DNA of 64,000 bases from Eikenella glucosivorans (GCF_016025525.2 NZ_JACSGR010000005.1:124001-188000); one strand, 5' to 3'; shown: positions 32,950 through 41,783, counted from the stretch's first letter. Translations and numbers: made by a program. Notes: generated by a model not told the origin, from the sequence alone.

Positions 32950-34419
32950 ATGTCGCACAGCCAACACAACTTTCTCGCCGACCAGCACCCCCTGCTGGAG
33001 CAGCTTCACGCCCGCTCGAGCAGCGGCGAAATGCATACCGGCAATTCGGTGGTGGTGCTGAAAGACAGCGGCGAAAACTTTCCCGCCTGGCTGGAAGCCA
33101 TCGAAGCAGCGGAAGAATATGTATTGATTGAAATGTATATTTTTGCTGCCGACGATTTCGGCCAGCGGCTGCGCGATTTGCTGATAGAGAAATGCCACCA
33201 AGGCGTGCGCGTGGTGTTGGTATACGACTGGCTGGGCAGCCTGTGGCCGGTATTGCGCCGTTTTTTTATGCCGCTCAAGCAGGCGGGCGCGGAGGTGGTG
33301 GCCTACAACCCGCTCGGTTTCGCCAGCGGCTTCGGCTTATTTTCGCGCGACCACCGCAAGTCGATTGTGGTCGACGGGCACACCGCCTTTGTGGGCGGGC
33401 TGTGCGTGTCGTCGGCATGGGAGGGTAATCCGGCCGAGGGCGTGGTGCCGTGGCGCGACACGGGTCTGAAGCTGCAAGGGCCGGCGGTGGGCGAAGTGGT
33501 TCAGGCATTGGCCGACACCTTGCATTCGCAGGGCAAAAGGCTACCTGAAAACATCCATCCGCCCTGCCCCGCGCCTGCCGGCACGGTGCGCGCCGGCGTG
33601 ATTGCCACCACGCCGAGCAACAACAATATGATGCGGCTGGATTTGAACGCGCTGGCGCTGGCCAACCGCAATCTGTGGCTCACCGATGCCTATTTTATGC
33701 CCACCCGCCTCTACACACAGGCGCTGATCAATGCCGCCAACGACGGCGTGGACGTGCGCATCCTAGTGCCGCGCACTTCCGATATCCGCTGGATCGGCCG
33801 CGTGTCGCGCACCCGCTACCGCAGCCTGCTCGAAGCCGGCGTGCGCGTGTTTGAATGGAACGGGCCGATGATCCACGCCAAAAGTGCCATCGCTGACGGC
33901 CAGTGGGCACGGGTAGGCTCCACCAATCTGAATTTTGCCAGCTGGCATATGAACCGCGAGCTCGATGTGGTGATTGAAGATGCGGTGGTGGTGCGGCATT
34001 TGGAGCAGATGTTTCTACAAGACCTCGCCAACGCCACAGAAATCGTGCTCAACGAAAGCGAACGCCGCGCCGCCATCCGGCGCCGCCACCAAATGCTCTC
34101 GCGTCGCCGCATCGGCAGCCGCCAGCAGGCTCAGGCCGCCGCACGCCAACTCTTGCAGCTCTCCAGCGTGTTCCGCGGCAATTTCTACGGCACGCGCACG
34201 GTGGACGAAAACGAGGCCAAGTCTTATCTGAGCCTGGGTATCAGCATGCTGGTGGTTGTGTTGCTGCTGTGGTTTGCGCCCTACCTGCTGGCGGGGCCGG
34301 TAATGCTACTGCTGCTGGCCGGCGGCCTTTCCACCACCGTGCACGCCGTGCGCCAACTCATGCGTTTCCACCGCCAAAAAAACGCGGCTAGGAAGGCGGG
34401 CAAACCGCCGCCTTCCTGA
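32950..34419 (+). CDS. Cardiolipin synthase/phospholipase D-family protein (ClsB-like)
   Basis: 489 residues from ATG 32950 (MSHSQHNFLADQHPL); 8 bases separate it from mnmC. Two PLD catalytic motifs are present: HRKSIVVDGHTAFVGG (about 135-150) and IHAKSAIADGQWARVGSTN (about 307-325). A C-terminal hydrophobic stretch (LGISMLVVVLLLWFAPYLLA) anchors it. It probably makes cardiolipin from phosphatidylglycerol and a second phospholipid at the inner membrane. An in-frame DUS (about 33538) reads RLPEN. Confidence 0.87.
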   Translation: MSHSQHNFLADQHPLLEQLHARSSSGEMHTGNSVVVLKDSGENFPAWLEAIEAAEEYVLIEMYIFAADDFGQRLRDLLIEKCHQGVRVVLVYDWLGSLWPVLRRFFMPLKQAGAEVVAYNPLGFASGFGLFSRDHRKSIVVDGHTAFVGGLCVSSAWEGNPAEGVVPWRDTGLKLQGPAVGEVVQALADTLHSQGKRLPENIHPPCPAPAGTVRAGVIATTPSNNNMMRLDLNALALANRNLWLTDAYFMPTRLYTQALINAANDGVDVRILVPRTSDIRWIGRVSRTRYRSLLEAGVRVFEWNGPMIHAKSAIADGQWARVGSTNLNFASWHMNRELDVVIEDAVVVRHLEQMFLQDLANATEIVLNESERRAAIRRRHQMLSRRRIGSRQQAQAAARQLLQLSSVFRGNFYGTRTVDENEAKSYLSLGISMLVVVLLLWFAPYLLAGPVMLLLLAGGLSTTVHAVRQLMRFHRQKNAARKAGKPPPS

Positions 34420-34428
34420 GTGTGCAAA

Positions 34429-34484
34429 AGGCTACCTGAAAAATAATCTGATGATTTAAATTAATTTTATTTTTCAGGTAGCCC
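34429..34484. terminator. DUS inverted pair after cardiolipin synthase gene
   Basis: AGGCTACCTGAA (34429-34440) and TTCAGGTAGCCC (34473-34484) with an AT-rich 32-base loop. Confidence 0.55.
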
Positions 34485-34552
34485 TATTGATTGTTAGGCC
34501 ACCGAAGATTCTGCGGGTTTAATACCGGATGGTCAGCCGGATAGGGAAGAGT

Positions 34553-34604
34553 TGTACGGCAAGGCGCAGCAATGCGGCAGCAAAAGTTAAGTTAATTCAC
34601 TATA
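34553..34604 (-). repeat. Decayed Correia half-element
   Basis: TGTACGGCAAGGCGCAGCAA followed by AAGTTAATTCACTATA aligns with the right half of the intact element at 45323-45429 (GTACGGCAAGGCGAGGCAAC ... TTTAATCNACTAT). The left half is missing or unrecognisable. Confidence 0.6.
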
Positions 34605-34710
34605 TAGCCGCTGGCTATGATTACTGGAAATGTTCGGCCGAATCGGCATAAAATAGCCCCATATCGATTGTGGGTATTGTTTTCTATCGGAATAATAGAT
34701 TCCAGTATTT

Positions 34711-34727
34711 AATTATTGATAGTAATT
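34711..34727. promoter_or_regulatory. Possible metalloregulator site upstream of the importer
   Basis: AATTATTGATAGTAATT is an AT-rich imperfect palindrome about 85 bases before the start of the substrate-binding-protein gene. Position and composition suit a Fur/MntR-type operator. The match to any consensus is only partial. Confidence 0.3.
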
Positions 34728-34812
34728 CCTATTTAAGATAGTATGCGGCGCAGGCAAATGCCTCCATCCAAGCAATATTGTGAAACCAAAATTCAGATTT
34801 AGGAGAAAACTG

Positions 34813-35694
34813 ATGCGTCGATTATTGTCCATGCTGTGTGTGTTGGCCGTTATGGGTGCCGCTGCGCCGGCTGATGCCAAATTCAAAGTGGTGACCACCT
34901 TCACCGTGATCCAAGACATTGCGCAGAACGTGGCCGGGGATGCGGCCACAGTGGAGTCGATTACCAAGCCAGGCGCGGAAATCCACGATTACCAGCCCAC
35001 CCCGCAAGATATCGCCAAAGCTCAATCCGCCGATTTGGTGCTGTGGAACGGGCTGAATTTGGAGCGCTGGTTTGAGCGCTTCTTCCGAAACGTGCGCAAC
35101 AAGCCGGCCGTAGTGGTCACGCAGGGCATCACCCCGCTGTCGATCCATGAAGGCCCCTACCGCGGCAGCCCCAATCCGCACGCCTGGATGTCTACGCGCA
35201 ATGCTTTAATTTATGTTGAAAATATTAAAAATGCGTTAATCAAGCACGACCCACGCAACGCCGCCACCTACACCCGCAACGCCGCCTCCTACGCCCAGCG
35301 CATCCGCAACTTAGACCGCCCGCTGCGCGAAAAACTGGCGCGCGTGCCGCAAAACCAGCGTTTTTTGGTGACCAGCGAAGGTGCCTTCAGCTATCTGGCG
35401 CGCGATTACGGCTTCAAAGAAGTGTATCTGTGGCCGATTAACGCCGAGCAGCAGGGTACGCCGCAGCAGGTGCGCCGCGTGATCAACACTGTGCGGCAGA
35501 ACCATATCCCGGTGGTGTTCAGCGAGAGCACCGTATCGCCCCGCCCGATACAGCAGGTATCGCGCGAAACCGGCGCTAAATACGGCGGCGTGCTGTATGT
35601 GGATTCGCTGTCTGCCAAAAACGGCCCGGTGCCCACCTACCTCGACCTGCTCAACACCACGGTTTCCACCATTGCCAGAGGATTCGGAAAATAA
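34813..35694 (+). CDS. Metal ABC transporter substrate-binding protein (SitA/YfeA/MntC-like)
   Basis: 293 residues; TTTAGGAGAAAACTG precedes the ATG at MRRLLSMLCVLAVMGAAAPADA, a Sec signal peptide (no lipobox). It is a cluster A-I (TroA) fold with metal ligands as expected: His in AEIHDYQPTPQD (about 58-69), His in SPNPHAWMSTRNAL (about 120-133), Glu in ESTVSPRPI and Asp in VDSLSAKNG. It captures Mn2+ and/or Fe2+, or Zn2+, in the periplasm. Two separate downstream permeases favour the Sit/Yfe Mn/Fe type over ZnuABC. The stop overlaps the ATPase start (TAATG). Confidence 0.88.
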   Translation: MRRLLSMLCVLAVMGAAAPADAKFKVVTTFTVIQDIAQNVAGDAATVESITKPGAEIHDYQPTPQDIAKAQSADLVLWNGLNLERWFERFFRNVRNKPAVVVTQGITPLSIHEGPYRGSPNPHAWMSTRNALIYVENIKNALIKHDPRNAATYTRNAASYAQRIRNLDRPLREKLARVPQNQRFLVTSEGAFSYLARDYGFKEVYLWPINAEQQGTPQQVRRVINTVRQNHIPVVFSESTVSPRPIQQVSRETGAKYGGVLYVDSLSAKNGPVPTYLDLLNTTVSTIARGFGK

Positions 35695-36614
35695 TGCCCA
35701 ACCAACCCGCTGCCTCCATTCACGTTGAATCGGTAACGGTTCGCTACAGCAACGGCCACACCGCCATCCGCGATGTTTCCTTCACGCTGGAAGGCGGCAC
35801 CACCTGCGCCTTGGTAGGTGTGAACGGCAGCGGAAAATCCACTCTGTTTAAAAGCCTGATGGGGCAGATTAAGCCGCGCCGGGGTGAAATCCGCCTGTGC
35901 GGCCTACCCGTGGCACAGGCGCTCAAACGCAACCTGGTGGCCTACGTGCCGCAGAGCGAGGAAGTGGATTGGCAGTTCCCGGTGTCGGTGTACGACGTGG
36001 TGATGCAGGGGCGCTATGGCTACCTGAATTTTCTGCGCCTGCCCAAAGCGGAAGACAAACGCAAGGTGCAGGAGGCGATGGAGCGGGTAAACATTGCCCA
36101 CTTGGCGCAGCGCCAAATCGGCGAGCTTTCCGGCGGGCAGAAAAAACGCGTGTTTCTGGCGCGTTCGCTGGCACAGCAGAGCAAAATCATCCTGCTGGAT
36201 GAGCCCTTCACCGGCGTGGATGTGAAAACCGAAGACGCGATTGTGGAGCTGCTCGGCCAGCTGCGCGCGCAGGGGCACCTGATTTTGGTGTCCACCCACA
36301 ACCTCGGCATGGTGCCCGATTTCTGCGACCAGGTGGTGATGATCAACCGCACCGTGCTGGCTGCAGGCAGCACCGCCGATACCTTCAACCAGCACAATTT
36401 GGAGCAAACTTTCGGCGGCGTGCTGCGCCACTTCCGCCTCTCCGGCAGCCACCTGCACGACGACGAAGACGAGCGCGTGCTGACCGTGCTCACCGACGAC
36501 GAACGCCCTGCCGTGTTCTACGGCCAAACCAAAAACGATCCGCCTGCCCCGTGCCGCGACAGCGCCGGCGGCTGCCCGGAGCAAGCCGACAGCGAGGGAG
36601 AGCCCCCATGCTAG
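35694..36614 (+). CDS. Metal ABC transporter ATPase (SitB/YfeB-like)
   Basis: 306 residues. Walker A is GVNGSGKST (about 41-49), the signature is LSGGQKKRVFLARSLAQQ (about 144-161), Walker B IILLDEPFTGVD and the H-loop STHNLG. A C-terminal extension after about 240 is acidic and Cys-containing (APCRDSAGGCPEQ), longer than usual for the family; metal binding there is only a guess. It overlaps the next ATG by 7 bases. Confidence 0.9.
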   Translation: MPNQPAASIHVESVTVRYSNGHTAIRDVSFTLEGGTTCALVGVNGSGKSTLFKSLMGQIKPRRGEIRLCGLPVAQALKRNLVAYVPQSEEVDWQFPVSVYDVVMQGRYGYLNFLRLPKAEDKRKVQEAMERVNIAHLAQRQIGELSGGQKKRVFLARSLAQQSKIILLDEPFTGVDVKTEDAIVELLGQLRAQGHLILVSTHNLGMVPDFCDQVVMINRTVLAAGSTADTFNQHNLEQTFGGVLRHFRLSGSHLHDDEDERVLTVLTDDERPAVFYGQTKNDPPAPCRDSAGGCPEQADSEGEPPC

Positions 36615-37483
36615 ACATGCTGCTGGAACCGTTTGCCTACGAATACATGGTGAAAGCCATCGTGCTGAGCGCAGCGGTGGGCGGCATTTGCGCTTTTTTG
36701 TCGGCCTATCTGATGCTTAAGGGCTGGTCGCTGATCGGCGACGCGCTGTCGCACTCGGTGGTGCCCGGCGTGGCGGTTACCTATGCGCTCGGACTGCCCT
36801 ATTCCGCCGGCGCGTTTGTGTCGGGCATTTTGGCGGCACTGTCGATTTTGTGGGTGCGGGCGCTGACCCATCTGAAAGAAGATGCCATCATCGGCTTTAT
36901 CTTCACCACTTTTTTCGCCGTGGGCCTGTTTATCGTGTCGGTGAATCCGACCTCGGTGAACGTGCAGGAAATCGTGCTTGGCAATATTTTGGGCATTGCC
37001 GACGAAGACATTTTTCAGGTAGCCATCATCATCGGCGTGTGCCTGCTGTTTTTGCTGCTCACGTGGAAAAACCTGCTGTTGGTGTTTTTCGACGAAACGC
37101 AGGCGGTGGCGGTGGGGCTGTCGCCGCTGCGCTATAAGGTTTTGTTTTTCTGCCTGCTCAGTGCCTGCGTAGTGGCCGCATTGCAAACCGTGGGCGCGAT
37201 CTTGGTAATCGCCATGGTGATCACGCCCGGCGCCACCGCCTATTTGCTCACCGACCGCTTCGGTAAGCTGGCGCTGATTGCCGTGGTGCTCGGCACCGCC
37301 ACCAGTGCGCTGGGCGCCTACATCAGCTTTTTCCTCGACGGCGCCACCGGCGGCGTGATTGTGTGCCTGCAAACCCTGCTCTTCCTGCTCGCCTTTGTGT
37401 TTGCGCCGAAATACGGCCTGCTGCGGCAGAAGTTCGGCGCCGTACCGCAGATTGAAGAAGAAACGGAGGCTGGCCGTGCTTGA
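36608..37483 (+). CDS. Metal ABC transporter permease 1 (SitC/YfeC-like)
   Basis: 291 residues, ABC-3 family with about eight membrane spans. Conserved blocks: FLSAYLMLKGWSLIGDALSH (about 34-53) and TVGAILVIAMVITPGATAYL (about 196-215). An in-frame DUS (about 37013-37024) is read FQVA. It is homologous to the next gene, sharing L-KGWSL-GDA-SH, so the two permeases are old paralogues forming a heterodimeric channel. Confidence 0.9.
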   Translation: MLDMLLEPFAYEYMVKAIVLSAAVGGICAFLSAYLMLKGWSLIGDALSHSVVPGVAVTYALGLPYSAGAFVSGILAALSILWVRALTHLKEDAIIGFIFTTFFAVGLFIVSVNPTSVNVQEIVLGNILGIADEDIFQVAIIIGVCLLFLLLTWKNLLLVFFDETQAVAVGLSPLRYKVLFFCLLSACVVAALQTVGAILVIAMVITPGATAYLLTDRFGKLALIAVVLGTATSALGAYISFFLDGATGGVIVCLQTLLFLLAFVFAPKYGLLRQKFGAVPQIEEETEAGRA

Positions 37484-38330
37484 GCTCATCAATTGGTTCG
37501 CCGAGCCGCTCTCCTTCCCCTTTATGCAAAACGCGCTGCTCACCGCGCTCATCGTTTCCATCACCTGCGGCCTGCTCTCCTGCTATCTGGTGCTCAAGGG
37601 CTGGTCGCTGATGGGCGACGCAGTGTCGCACGCGGTGCTGCCCGGCATTGTGCTGGCTTTCGTGCTCGGCATTCCGCTGGCGGCGGGCGCGTTTGCTTCC
37701 GGCCTGCTGTGTTCGGTGGGCGTGGGCTACCTGAAAAACAACAGCCGCCTGAAGGAAGATACGGTGATGGGTATCGTGTTCTCCGGCATGTTCGCGCTGG
37801 GTATCGTGTTGTTTACCAAAGTGGAAACCGACCAACACCTCACCCATATCCTGTTTGGCAACGTGCTCGGCGTGGGTCGCGCGGAGCTGCTGCAAACCCT
37901 CGCCATCTGCGCCGCTGTGGTGCTGCTTATCCTGCTCAAACGGCGTGATTTTCTGCTCTACTGCTTCGATCCCACGCAAACCCGCATCGCCGGCCTGCAC
38001 CCGCAGCTCTTGCACTACGGCCTGCTCATCCTGCTCGCGCTCACCATCATCACCGCCATGCAGGTAGCCGGCGTGGTGCTGGTGGTGGCCATGCTCATCT
38101 CCCCCGGCATCACCGCCTTCCTGCTCACCAAGCGCTTCGACCGCATGATGCTCATCGTTGTGTTCGCCTCCGTGTTCACCAGCCTGGCCGGCACCCTGCT
38201 CAGCTACCACCTCAACGCCGCCACCGGCCCCAGCATCGTGATTTTACAGGCCATATTGTTCGTGCTCGCGCTGGGCTGGGCCAAATTGCGGCAAACGTTC
38301 GGCAAGGGGGAAGAAGCCTCAGCCGAATAA
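37476..38330 (+). CDS. Metal ABC transporter permease 2 (SitD/YfeD-like)
   Basis: 284 residues, starting at GTG 37476 with GGAGG 7 bases upstream, overlapping the previous stop by 8 bases. ABC-3 permease with CYLVLKGWSLMGDAVSHAVL (about 32-51) and MQVAGVVLVVAMLISPGITA. It completes a four-gene ABC importer. A perfect DUS terminator follows. An in-frame DUS at about 37728 reads GYLK. Confidence 0.9.
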   Translation: MLELINWFAEPLSFPFMQNALLTALIVSITCGLLSCYLVLKGWSLMGDAVSHAVLPGIVLAFVLGIPLAAGAFASGLLCSVGVGYLKNNSRLKEDTVMGIVFSGMFALGIVLFTKVETDQHLTHILFGNVLGVGRAELLQTLAICAAVVLLILLKRRDFLLYCFDPTQTRIAGLHPQLLHYGLLILLALTIITAMQVAGVVLVVAMLISPGITAFLLTKRFDRMMLIVVFASVFTSLAGTLLSYHLNAATGPSIVILQAILFVLALGWAKLRQTFGKGEEASAE

Positions 38331-38334
38331 ATAA

Positions 38335-38365
38335 AGGCTACCTGAATTTTCAGGTAGCCTTTTTT
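38335..38365 (+). terminator. Tight DUS palindrome with U-tract after metal importer operon
   Basis: AGGCTACCTGAA (38335-38346) and TTCAGGTAGCCT (38349-38360) are separated by 2 bases and followed by TTTTTT, a textbook intrinsic terminator. Confidence 0.85.
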
Positions 38366-38380
38366 ACCAAGAAACCCATC

Positions 38381-38761
38381 ATGAGCAACACCAACTACGT
38401 CTGTTTCCACTGCCGCCGCGCCGTGCGCCGGCCCAAATCCCACATGGCGCCATCCGGCATCAGCGTGCTCTGTCCCCAGTGCGGCGGGCGCACCGTCGAG
38501 CTCTCCTACAAAATCCCCTTGCCACCGAAAAGCAAAATCAAAGCTTGGCAAACCCTGCATCAGCAGCTCCTCAGCGAACGCGATCAATACCAAGCCGACC
38601 TCGCCTACCGCCTCACCCGATACAAACACGAGCTGGAACGCGAAATCGCCGCCATCCAACAAAAACTGGCCGAAGCCAACCTGCACCCGCAGCACAGCAA
38701 AAAACTGCGCGCCACCCTCAAGCAGAAAGAAAACGAATACAAAAATTGCAGTTTCGGTTAA
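38381..38761 (+). CDS. Small zinc-ribbon/coiled-coil protein
   Basis: 126 residues. The N-terminus carries two Cys pairs (CFHCRRAV at about 8-11 and CPQCGG at about 31-34), a probable zinc ribbon. The remainder is charged and helical (LLSERDQYQADLAYRLTRYK; EREIAAIQQKLAEANLH), probably coiled coil. Similar small proteins are known in Neisseriaceae as hypothetical. The fold suggests nucleic-acid or protein binding; the function is unknown. Confidence 0.7.
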   Translation: MSNTNYVCFHCRRAVRRPKSHMAPSGISVLCPQCGGRTVELSYKIPLPPKSKIKAWQTLHQQLLSERDQYQADLAYRLTRYKHELEREIAAIQQKLAEANLHPQHSKKLRATLKQKENEYKNCSFG

Positions 38762-38869
38762 GCGCATTGCCCAAAGGCTACCTGAAAACGTAAGCTTCAA
38801 CGAAGTTGACACCTTCTTTATCCGGCAAGCCCGCCCATCATTTCAAACCCTATCCCCGCTCCAAAAATT

Positions 38870-38904
38870 TTCAGGTAGCCCTATCGCTCAAAAGGCTACC
38901 TGAA
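38870..38904. terminator. DUS inverted pair after xanthine permease gene
   Basis: TTCAGGTAGCCC (38870-38881) and AGGCTACCTGAA (38893-38904), between the convergent zinc-ribbon and permease genes, serving both directions. Confidence 0.65.
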
Positions 38905-38931
38905 AAATATCGGCTTTGGCACGGCCAAAAG

Positions 38932-40323
38932 CTATCCGGCCGCTTCATCTTCCTGCAAATGCAGCGCCTTATCCTTCTCGTCATACGGCAGAATCAAATT
39001 CAGCACCACCGCTGTAATCCCGCCCGCCGCAATCGCATTGCGGAACACCTCCGGCAGCGCGCGGAACACCTCCGGCTCAAAGGCCACGCCCAAGCCGATG
39101 CCCACCGAAGTGGCCGCAATCACCGCTTCGCGGCGGTTGATGCCGTGCGTCATGATGATGCGCACGCCCGCGATGGCAATCAGGCCGAACATCAGCACCA
39201 TCGCCCCGCCCAACACCGGGCTGGGAATGGTGGTAAACACACGGCCCACCACAGGAAACAGCCCCGCCAGCACCAAAATCGCCGCAATATAGCGCCCCAC
39301 ATGGCGCGAAGCCACGCCCGTCATCTGGATCACGCCGTTGTTTTGCGCGAATGTGGTCAGCGGCAGCGAGCCCAGCGCGGTGGCAATCACCGACACCAAA
39401 CCATCGGCAAACACCCCGCCGCGCAGGCGTTTTTGAAACTCGTCGCCCTCATAAGGCTGGCCGGACACCATCGCCGTGGCCGTGAGGTCGCCCACCGCTT
39501 CGAACACGCTCAAAAGATAAATCGTGCCCGCCACCAAAAACGCGCTCCAATCAAAGGCAAAGCCATATTTAAACGGCACCGGCAACGTGAACAGCGGCGC
39601 GTTTTGCAGCGGGGTGAAATCCACAATCCCCATCACCAACGCCGCCACATAGCCCGCCACCAAGCCCACCGCAATGCCGCTCATGCGCAGCAGCGGATTG
39701 CGCATACAATTGAACAATAACACGATCACCAACACAAAGCCCGCCAGCCCGATATTCTGCACCGAGCCGAACGCCTCCGTGCCCTTCGCGCCGAAACCGC
39801 CGCCGAAATCCGTAATCCCGATATCAATCAAACTCAAACCGATCAGCAGCACCACCACCCCGCTCACCGTAGGCGTGATTACCCGTTTCAGATAAGGCAG
39901 CGCCCAAGCCGAAGCGCAAATCAGAAAAGCGCCGGCAAACGATACGCCGAGCAGCGTGGAGAGCATCACATCCGTGCTTAGGCCTTCTTTCTGGTAGCCC
40001 AAGCCCAGCGAAATCATCACGCCCACAAAGGAAAAGTTCACCGACTGAATCGACAGCATCCCCGAGCCCACCGGCCCAAAGCGGCTCACCTGCAAAAACG
40101 TGCCGATGCCGGAAGCCACCATCGCCATCGACACCAGATAAGCCGTGGTTTCCACAGGTAGGTTCAGCGCCCCGCCCACAATCAGCGCCGGCGTCACCAT
40201 CGGCACGAAAATCGCCAGCAGATGCGTGATGGCGCTTAAGAGCGCGTTGGCAAAGGGCGGTTTGTCTTCCAGTTTGTACACCAAATCCGCTTCGGCAGCG
40301 GCCCGCATATCGGCATCGGCCAT
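38932..40323 (-). CDS. Xanthine/uracil permease, NCS2 family (XanP-like)
   Basis: 463 residues; GAAGGAACCAAC precedes the ATG. About 12-14 membrane spans. NCS2 landmarks: QVSRFGPVGSGMLSIQSVNF (about 79-98) with the Gln-containing substrate loop, FEAVGDLTATAMVSG (about 273-287) and TFAQNNGVIQMTGVASRHVG (about 327-346). NCS2 carriers import xanthine, urate or uracil with protons or sodium; the QSVNF form favours xanthine. It is a single gene. Confidence 0.88.
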   Translation of the reverse strand: MADADMRAAAEADLVYKLEDKPPFANALLSAITHLLAIFVPMVTPALIVGGALNLPVETTAYLVSMAMVASGIGTFLQVSRFGPVGSGMLSIQSVNFSFVGVMISLGLGYQKEGLSTDVMLSTLLGVSFAGAFLICASAWALPYLKRVITPTVSGVVVLLIGLSLIDIGITDFGGGFGAKGTEAFGSVQNIGLAGFVLVIVLLFNCMRNPLLRMSGIAVGLVAGYVAALVMGIVDFTPLQNAPLFTLPVPFKYGFAFDWSAFLVAGTIYLLSVFEAVGDLTATAMVSGQPYEGDEFQKRLRGGVFADGLVSVIATALGSLPLTTFAQNNGVIQMTGVASRHVGRYIAAILVLAGLFPVVGRVFTTIPSPVLGGAMVLMFGLIAIAGVRIIMTHGINRREAVIAATSVGIGLGVAFEPEVFRALPEVFRNAIAAGGITAVVLNLILPYDEKDKALHLQEDEAAG

Positions 40324-40445
40324 GTTGGTTCCTTCAATCAGATGGGGAAACGCAGCCGCACCGCTGCGGCCGCAGAAAAGAAATGGGCGCGATTGTACCG
40401 CCGTTTGCCGCCGAGGGGAAAGCCTGCGGCTTGCTGTTTGGAATT

Positions 40446-40483
40446 TTCAGGTAACCTTCGGCAGGCGGGGAAGGTTACCTGAA
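40446..40483. terminator. Variant DUS hairpin with matching change in both arms
   Basis: TTCAGGTAACCT (40446-40457) and AGGTTACCTGAA (40472-40483). Both arms carry the same C-to-T/G-to-A departure from the DUS, so the stem still pairs perfectly although neither arm is a canonical DUS. Confidence 0.65.
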
Positions 40484-40551
40484 AAATAGCAGGGCAGTTC
40501 GGCTGTTTGCCTTTAGTGCGCACCTCATTATTTACACATAATCCGGCCGGC

Positions 40552-40590
40552 AAAAAAGGCTACCTGAAAATTTTCAGGTAGCCTTTTTTC
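40552..40590 (-). terminator. DUS palindrome with A/U tracts after LLM gene
   Basis: AGGCTACCTGAA and TTCAGGTAGCCT form an almost gap-free palindrome flanked by AAAAA and TTTTTT. It lies 5 bases past the minus-strand LLM stop. Confidence 0.85.
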
Positions 40591-40594
40591 AGCT

Positions 40595-41629
40595 TCACAA
40601 CTTCGCCAGCACATTTTCCGACAAATCCTGCAAGGTTTCCGCAGCGGGGCGGCGAGTGGGTTTTAAGTTGACGGTAACGTGCGCCAAGCCTTGTTCTTTC
40701 TGCTGCTGCCAAAATTCCAGCAGGCCTTTGCTGCCGCCGCGCAGATAGATGTTGTTGTAGAGCCTGGCCGGTTCGTCGGGATTTTCCGAGAGTTCGACAA
40801 AATTGGCGTAGCCGAACGGATGCCATTGCCCGTCTTGGTTCAACTCTTTCAAAGTATTGACGATTTTTGCCGTATCTTTGGGGTTTACGCCGTGCCAAAT
40901 CCAGCCGTCGGCGGTGTTGGCGAGCCAGCTCAATTCCTGTCTGGCGCGGCCGATGGCGACCATGGGCAGACGGTGCGGGATTTTGGGAATCAGGTCGATA
41001 TTGCCGCTCAAATTGCCGTAGTGCGTGCCGTCAAAACGGGGGAAATCCTGCGTCGTCAGCGTGCGTATCATGTCCCAGCTTTCGCGGAAACGTTCGGCGC
41101 GGTTGTCGAAATCGGCTTTAAAAGCAGGATATTCCACCGGACGGTCGCCGCTGGACAGGCCGAGGATAAAGCGTCCGCCGGTCAAAACTTCCGCACTGGC
41201 GGCGGCTTTGGCGATGTGGATGGGTTCGCGCAGCGGCGAAACCAAGCCTGCCGTGCCAAGCGCGATGTTTTGCGTTTTTGCCGCCAGATAGCCGAGCGTC
41301 ACAAACGGATCCAGCCCTTGCCCCACATCGCCGAAATTGGGGTCGTAAAACGGCACGTCGCGCAGCCACAAGGCGGTAAAGCCGAGTTTTTCCGCCAGCG
41401 CGGCGGTCTCGCCCAAGTCTTCAATCGTGGACATCGGCGAATCGGGATAGCCTTTGAACGGGGCAATCAGGCCGATGGTGAGTTTGTCTTTTTGAAACAC
41501 TTGCGAAAAGGCTTTGTGCTGCGCCAATTCGGGTGGCAATGCGCGCTTATCCGGCGAACTGCCTGCCGCGTTTTCAAACAGGCGGCTGTTGTCTTGGCCA
41601 AGGATGGAAAGATTGGGGACGTTGTTCAT
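40595..41629 (-). CDS. LLM-class flavin-dependent oxidoreductase
   Basis: 344 residues, bacterial luciferase-like fold. Typical blocks: IGLIAPFKGYPDSPM (about 53-67), LGFTALWLRDVPFYDP, NIALGTAGLVSPLREPIHIA and SGDRPVEYPAF. Such enzymes use FMNH2 or F420-like flavins to oxidise small molecules. It is divergent from a LysR regulator 170 bases away, a usual arrangement for a regulated target. The shared spacer carries Neisseria mucosa-type DUS rather than the resident one, which suggests import as a pair. Confidence 0.85.
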   Translation of the reverse strand: MNNVPNLSILGQDNSRLFENAAGSSPDKRALPPELAQHKAFSQVFQKDKLTIGLIAPFKGYPDSPMSTIEDLGETAALAEKLGFTALWLRDVPFYDPNFGDVGQGLDPFVTLGYLAAKTQNIALGTAGLVSPLREPIHIAKAAASAEVLTGGRFILGLSSGDRPVEYPAFKADFDNRAERFRESWDMIRTLTTQDFPRFDGTHYGNLSGNIDLIPKIPHRLPMVAIGRARQELSWLANTADGWIWHGVNPKDTAKIVNTLKELNQDGQWHPFGYANFVELSENPDEPARLYNNIYLRGGSKGLLEFWQQQKEQGLAHVTVNLKPTRRPAAETLQDLSENVLAKL

Positions 41630-41733
41630 AATGTTTGCTCCGTTGGGATGGGTTGTTGCGTGTATTATATTCTTCTTGTGTTAAATGATAATATAGGTAA
41701 AATTGGAAACAGTTTTGCGTTTTATGCAATAAA

Positions 41734-41783
41734 AGGTCGTCTGAAACCTAAAAAGCAGCCTGCACTTCGCTTTCAGACGACCT
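41734..41783. other. Inverted pair of AG-mucDUS in the LLM/LysR intergenic region
   Basis: AGGTCGTCTGAA (41734-41745) and TTCAGACGACCT (41772-41783) match the Neisseria mucosa-type dialect exactly. They differ at several positions from AGGCTACCTGAA, too many to be drift, so this is good evidence of foreign DNA. Confidence 0.85.

Larger units (their letters stand above)
34420..34812. other. 393-bp spacer upstream of the metal importer
   Basis: A DUS pair (34429-34484), a decayed Correia half-element (34553-34604) and an AT-rich stretch (about 34650-34790) that should hold the importer promoter. No gene seen. Confidence 0.6.

Noticed and set aside
38806..39720. 304-codon plus-strand frame overlapping the xanthine permease
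   Set aside because: Arg/His-rich translation without motifs; NCS2 signatures on the minus strand are clear.
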